Shown here: piece by piece, positions 5,901-7,399 of the stretch
Numbering within the stretch: position 1 is the first letter of the stretch
Layout: each line of letters opens with the position of its first letter
DNA from: Chloroflexota bacterium
GTDB taxonomy: Bacteria; Chloroflexota; Dehalococcoidia; Plut-88900
Direction of reading: 5' to 3'
DNA: 7,399 nt
Assembly (NCBI GenBank): GCA_022566235.1
Contig: JADFJI010000101.1
Span: forward strand, 1 to 7,399
Translations under genes and position numbers: made by a program
The notes under the pieces: generated by a model
The model's input: the letters and a program-made list of their open reading frames with translations, nothing else
Database searches by the model: none
Told to the model about the DNA's origin: nothing

Positions 5901-5963
5901 CAAAGTGTACGGCGTCACAAGGAAACTTAGCAATCGATGAAGGGAGGGCCTGAGGCCTCTTTC

Positions 5964-6989
5964 TCACTCCTCATCCGGGAAGCAGGGCATGACCGTCTCG
6001 GCAAAGAGGCGCATGGAGTCCTTTACCTCCTCATGGGTGCCGCCGAAGTTCATGTTCAAACAGATGTGCTTGATCCCCAGGTCTCTATACTGCTCCAACT
6101 TCCTGATGACGGCCTCGGGGTCACCAGAGATGACGTTATCGAACACCTCTGCAGGGTCAAAAGGAACGTTCTGGGGTTCCACCATCCCATCCTTCACCAC
6201 GCTGGGGCCCGTGTACACCGTCACGAACTGCTCGTGGTTGTAGTGCAGGTTGTCCGCTTGTCGGGCCAGCACCCCCCTGTCCTCGGACACGAATGCGTTG
6301 CGAAGGATCAGCAGCTTGCAATCCTCGGTGGTCTTACCGTACTCCTCCAGCGTGTCGGTATAGACCTCGTAGGTGTCCTCCAGGGCATCGAAGCTGCTTC
6401 TCAATGGGGTGTTCATGATGTTGTAGCCGTGGCTGACGGCGTACTGGACGGAGAGGTCCGACTGGCCCGACATCCAGATGGGGGGATGGGGCTTCTGGAG
6501 GGGCTTGGGAAGGACAGTGGTCCCGGGGAACTGGTAGAACTCTCCCTCGTAGGAGAAGTCGGTCTCTGAGGTCCAGGCCTTGATCATGATGTCCAGACAC
6601 TCGTTAAACATGGCCCGATTGCGGTCCCGGGAGATCTGAAGTCGCTCGAACTCGTGGGTGAAGGCGCCGCGCCCCAGGCCTATCTCCAGCCTCCCCCCGG
6701 TCAAGACATCGGCGAAGGCGATCTCCTGGGCCAGGCGCAACGGATGGTACAGGGGTATGGGGAGAACAGCCGAAACGATTGGGAGGCCAACAAGCTGGGA
6801 GACCTTGACGGCGAAGAGAAGGATGGATGGGCAGGCCAGGAAGTTCATGAAGTAGTGTTCGGCGATGACTATGGCATCGTAGCCCAGCTCCTCGGCATAC
6901 TGGGCCTGCTCTTCAGCCTCCCGGTAAAGCTCCTCCGCGGGCTTGTTCTTGTCCGCGTAATAGCAGGGCAGGTAGTAGCTGAACTTCAT
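5964..6989 (-). CDS. LLM class flavin-dependent oxidoreductase (luciferase-like)
   Basis: A 341-residue member of the bacterial luciferase-like monooxygenase family, TIM-barrel enzymes that use reduced FMN or F420. Seen in the sequence: a first beta strand MKFSYYLP; AEHYF at 43-47, the position where the family usually has EHH; the stretch at 82-108 (YHPLRLAQEIAFAD, then LTGGRLEIGLGRG), which is the most typical part of the family; PPIWMSG at 169-175; and a closing Gly-rich LNMNFGG at 311-317. The ATG at 6989 is preferred over a start at 7043 because GGAGAGAGG lies just upstream and MKFSYYLP is the usual N-terminus. The longer form would also overlap the amidohydrolase gene. It begins 25 bases after that gene, so the two are probably co-transcribed and may act on related compounds. 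Substrate and cofactor (FMN or F420) cannot be told from sequence. The gene ends in TGA. Confidence 0.92.
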   Translation of the reverse strand: MKFSYYLPCYYADKNKPAEELYREAEEQAQYAEELGYDAIVIAEHYFMNFLACPSILLFAVKVSQLVGLPIVSAVLPIPLYHPLRLAQEIAFADVLTGGRLEIGLGRGAFTHEFERLQISRDRNRAMFNECLDIMIKAWTSETDFSYEGEFYQFPGTTVLPKPLQKPHPPIWMSGQSDLSVQYAVSHGYNIMNTPLRSSFDALEDTYEVYTDTLEEYGKTTEDCKLLILRNAFVSEDRGVLARQADNLHYNHEQFVTVYTGPSVVKDGMVEPQNVPFDPAEVFDNVISGDPEAVIRKLEQYRDLGIKHICLNMNFGGTHEEVKDSMRLFAETVMPCFPDEE

Positions 6990-7014
6990 GAACCTCTCTC
7001 CAACATCGTCCTTC

Positions 7015-7399
7015 TCACTGCCTAACGTAGACACACCGGCCATCCACCCAGGTCATATCCACCTTTATATCCTTCAACTCTTCCTCCGGCGCTTCCAGGG
7101 GGTCCTTCTCCAGCACCACCAGATCGGCCAGCTTACCCGTCTCGATGGAGCCTTTGACCTCCTCCTGGAACTCGGAGTAGGCGGAATTGGCAGTATACAT
7201 CCGTATGGCTTCCATGACGGAGAGTTTCTCTTCGGGCTCCAGGGTGCCGCCGGAGTAGGTGTGGCGGGTGACGACGCACCAGATGCCGAACATCGGGTTG
7301 GTGAGCCACGGATCGGTGCCGGTGCAGTCGGAGCTCCCGGGGACCCGGAACCCGGCCTCCATAAGTGTCTTGAAGCGGAAGGAGGGACTCGTCCTCTCG
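7015..7399 (-). CDS. Amidohydrolase family protein, C-terminal part (cut by window end)
   Basis: Only the last 127 residues are in the window; the frame stays open to the right edge, so the start lies beyond 7399. The first Met in view (7362) is internal. The piece matches the C-terminal end of metal-dependent amidohydrolases of the Amidohydro_3/YtcJ type: an AGFRVPGSSDC segment whose Asp corresponds to the late metal/catalytic Asp of the superfamily, a helix ending in MYTANSAYSEF, and the characteristic GSIETGKLADLVVLEKDPL that returns to the small beta-sandwich domain, followed by VDGRCVY near the end. The reaction is hydrolysis of an amide or related C-N bond; the substrate is unknown. The stop is TGA (7017-7015), 25 bases before the LLM oxidoreductase gene, suggesting one operon. 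Confidence 0.88.
   Translation of the reverse strand, partial: ERTSPSFRFKTLMEAGFRVPGSSDCTGTDPWLTNPMFGIWCVVTRHTYSGGTLEPEEKLSVMEAIRMYTANSAYSEFQEEVKGSIETGKLADLVVLEKDPLEAPEEELKDIKVDMTWVDGRCVYVRQ

Noticed and set aside
5944..5959. Inverted repeat GAGGGCC, TGA, GGCCTC just after the LLM stop as a terminator
   Set aside because: The stem is only 6 bp with a bulge and a 3-base loop, and no T-run follows on the minus strand. The hairpin at 5814-5860 is a better candidate.
5770..5967. Small minus-strand open frame (65 codons) in the intergenic region
   Set aside because: It covers the terminator-like hairpin and candidate promoters, has no clear Shine-Dalgarno and no recognisable protein features.
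5964..7017. TGA at the ends of the LLM and amidohydrolase genes as further Sec codons
   Set aside because: Both fall at the natural C-terminus of their families, and readthrough gives no family sequence. They serve as evidence that TGA is a normal stop here.
1..7399. CRISPR array, tRNA/rRNA, insertion sequence or other mobile element
   Set aside because: No regularly spaced direct repeats, no tRNA-like cloverleaf, no transposase or integrase and no terminal repeats were seen on either strand.

Overview
The window is GC-rich bacterial DNA. One small + strand gene (67-459) converges on a run of seven minus-strand genes that fills the rest. Several traits point to Chloroflexota, perhaps a Dehalococcoidia/SAR202-like lineage: a lipoprotein whose lipidated Cys is followed by a Gly run and a Pro/Thr/Ser linker, an archaeal-type fructose-1,6-bisphosphate aldolase/phosphatase, and a luciferase-like flavin oxidoreductase beside an amidohydrolase. 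This placement is an inference; no marker gene fixes it.

Layout in transcription order on the minus strand: the C-terminal part of an amidohydrolase (cut by the window end); a luciferase-like (LLM) oxidoreductase; a 237-base intergenic region with a terminator-like hairpin, two candidate promoters and two palindromes; an FBP aldolase/phosphatase; an RdgB/HAM1 XTP/dITP diphosphatase; MoaC of molybdopterin synthesis; a membrane-anchored DUF3179 protein; and a PKD plus beta-propeller lipoprotein. Short gaps (about 20-90 bases) suggest that the five genes from the phosphatase to the lipoprotein are co-transcribed. They end at a long hairpin (467-503) shared with the convergent small gene.

The main discovery is the DUF3179 gene (2153-3259, minus). 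Its frame is interrupted by one in-frame TGA, at the first Cys position of the family's CPLC motif, giving U-P-L-C. Twelve bases after the TGA is a perfect 8-bp hairpin with a 5-base loop (CGUGU), where a bacterial SECIS element should be. TGA is used as an ordinary stop by two other genes in the window, and the partner Cys130 is the only Cys in the whole protein. The best reading is a 368-residue selenoprotein with a Sec-x-x-Cys redox motif outside the membrane. A conventional gene caller would split it into two fragments or call it a pseudogene.

The selenoprotein and the lipoprotein after it are both predicted to lie outside the cytoplasmic membrane and could form an envelope unit. The other genes are cytoplasmic: gluconeogenesis, nucleotide-pool cleaning, molybdenum cofactor synthesis and flavin- or metal-dependent catabolism.
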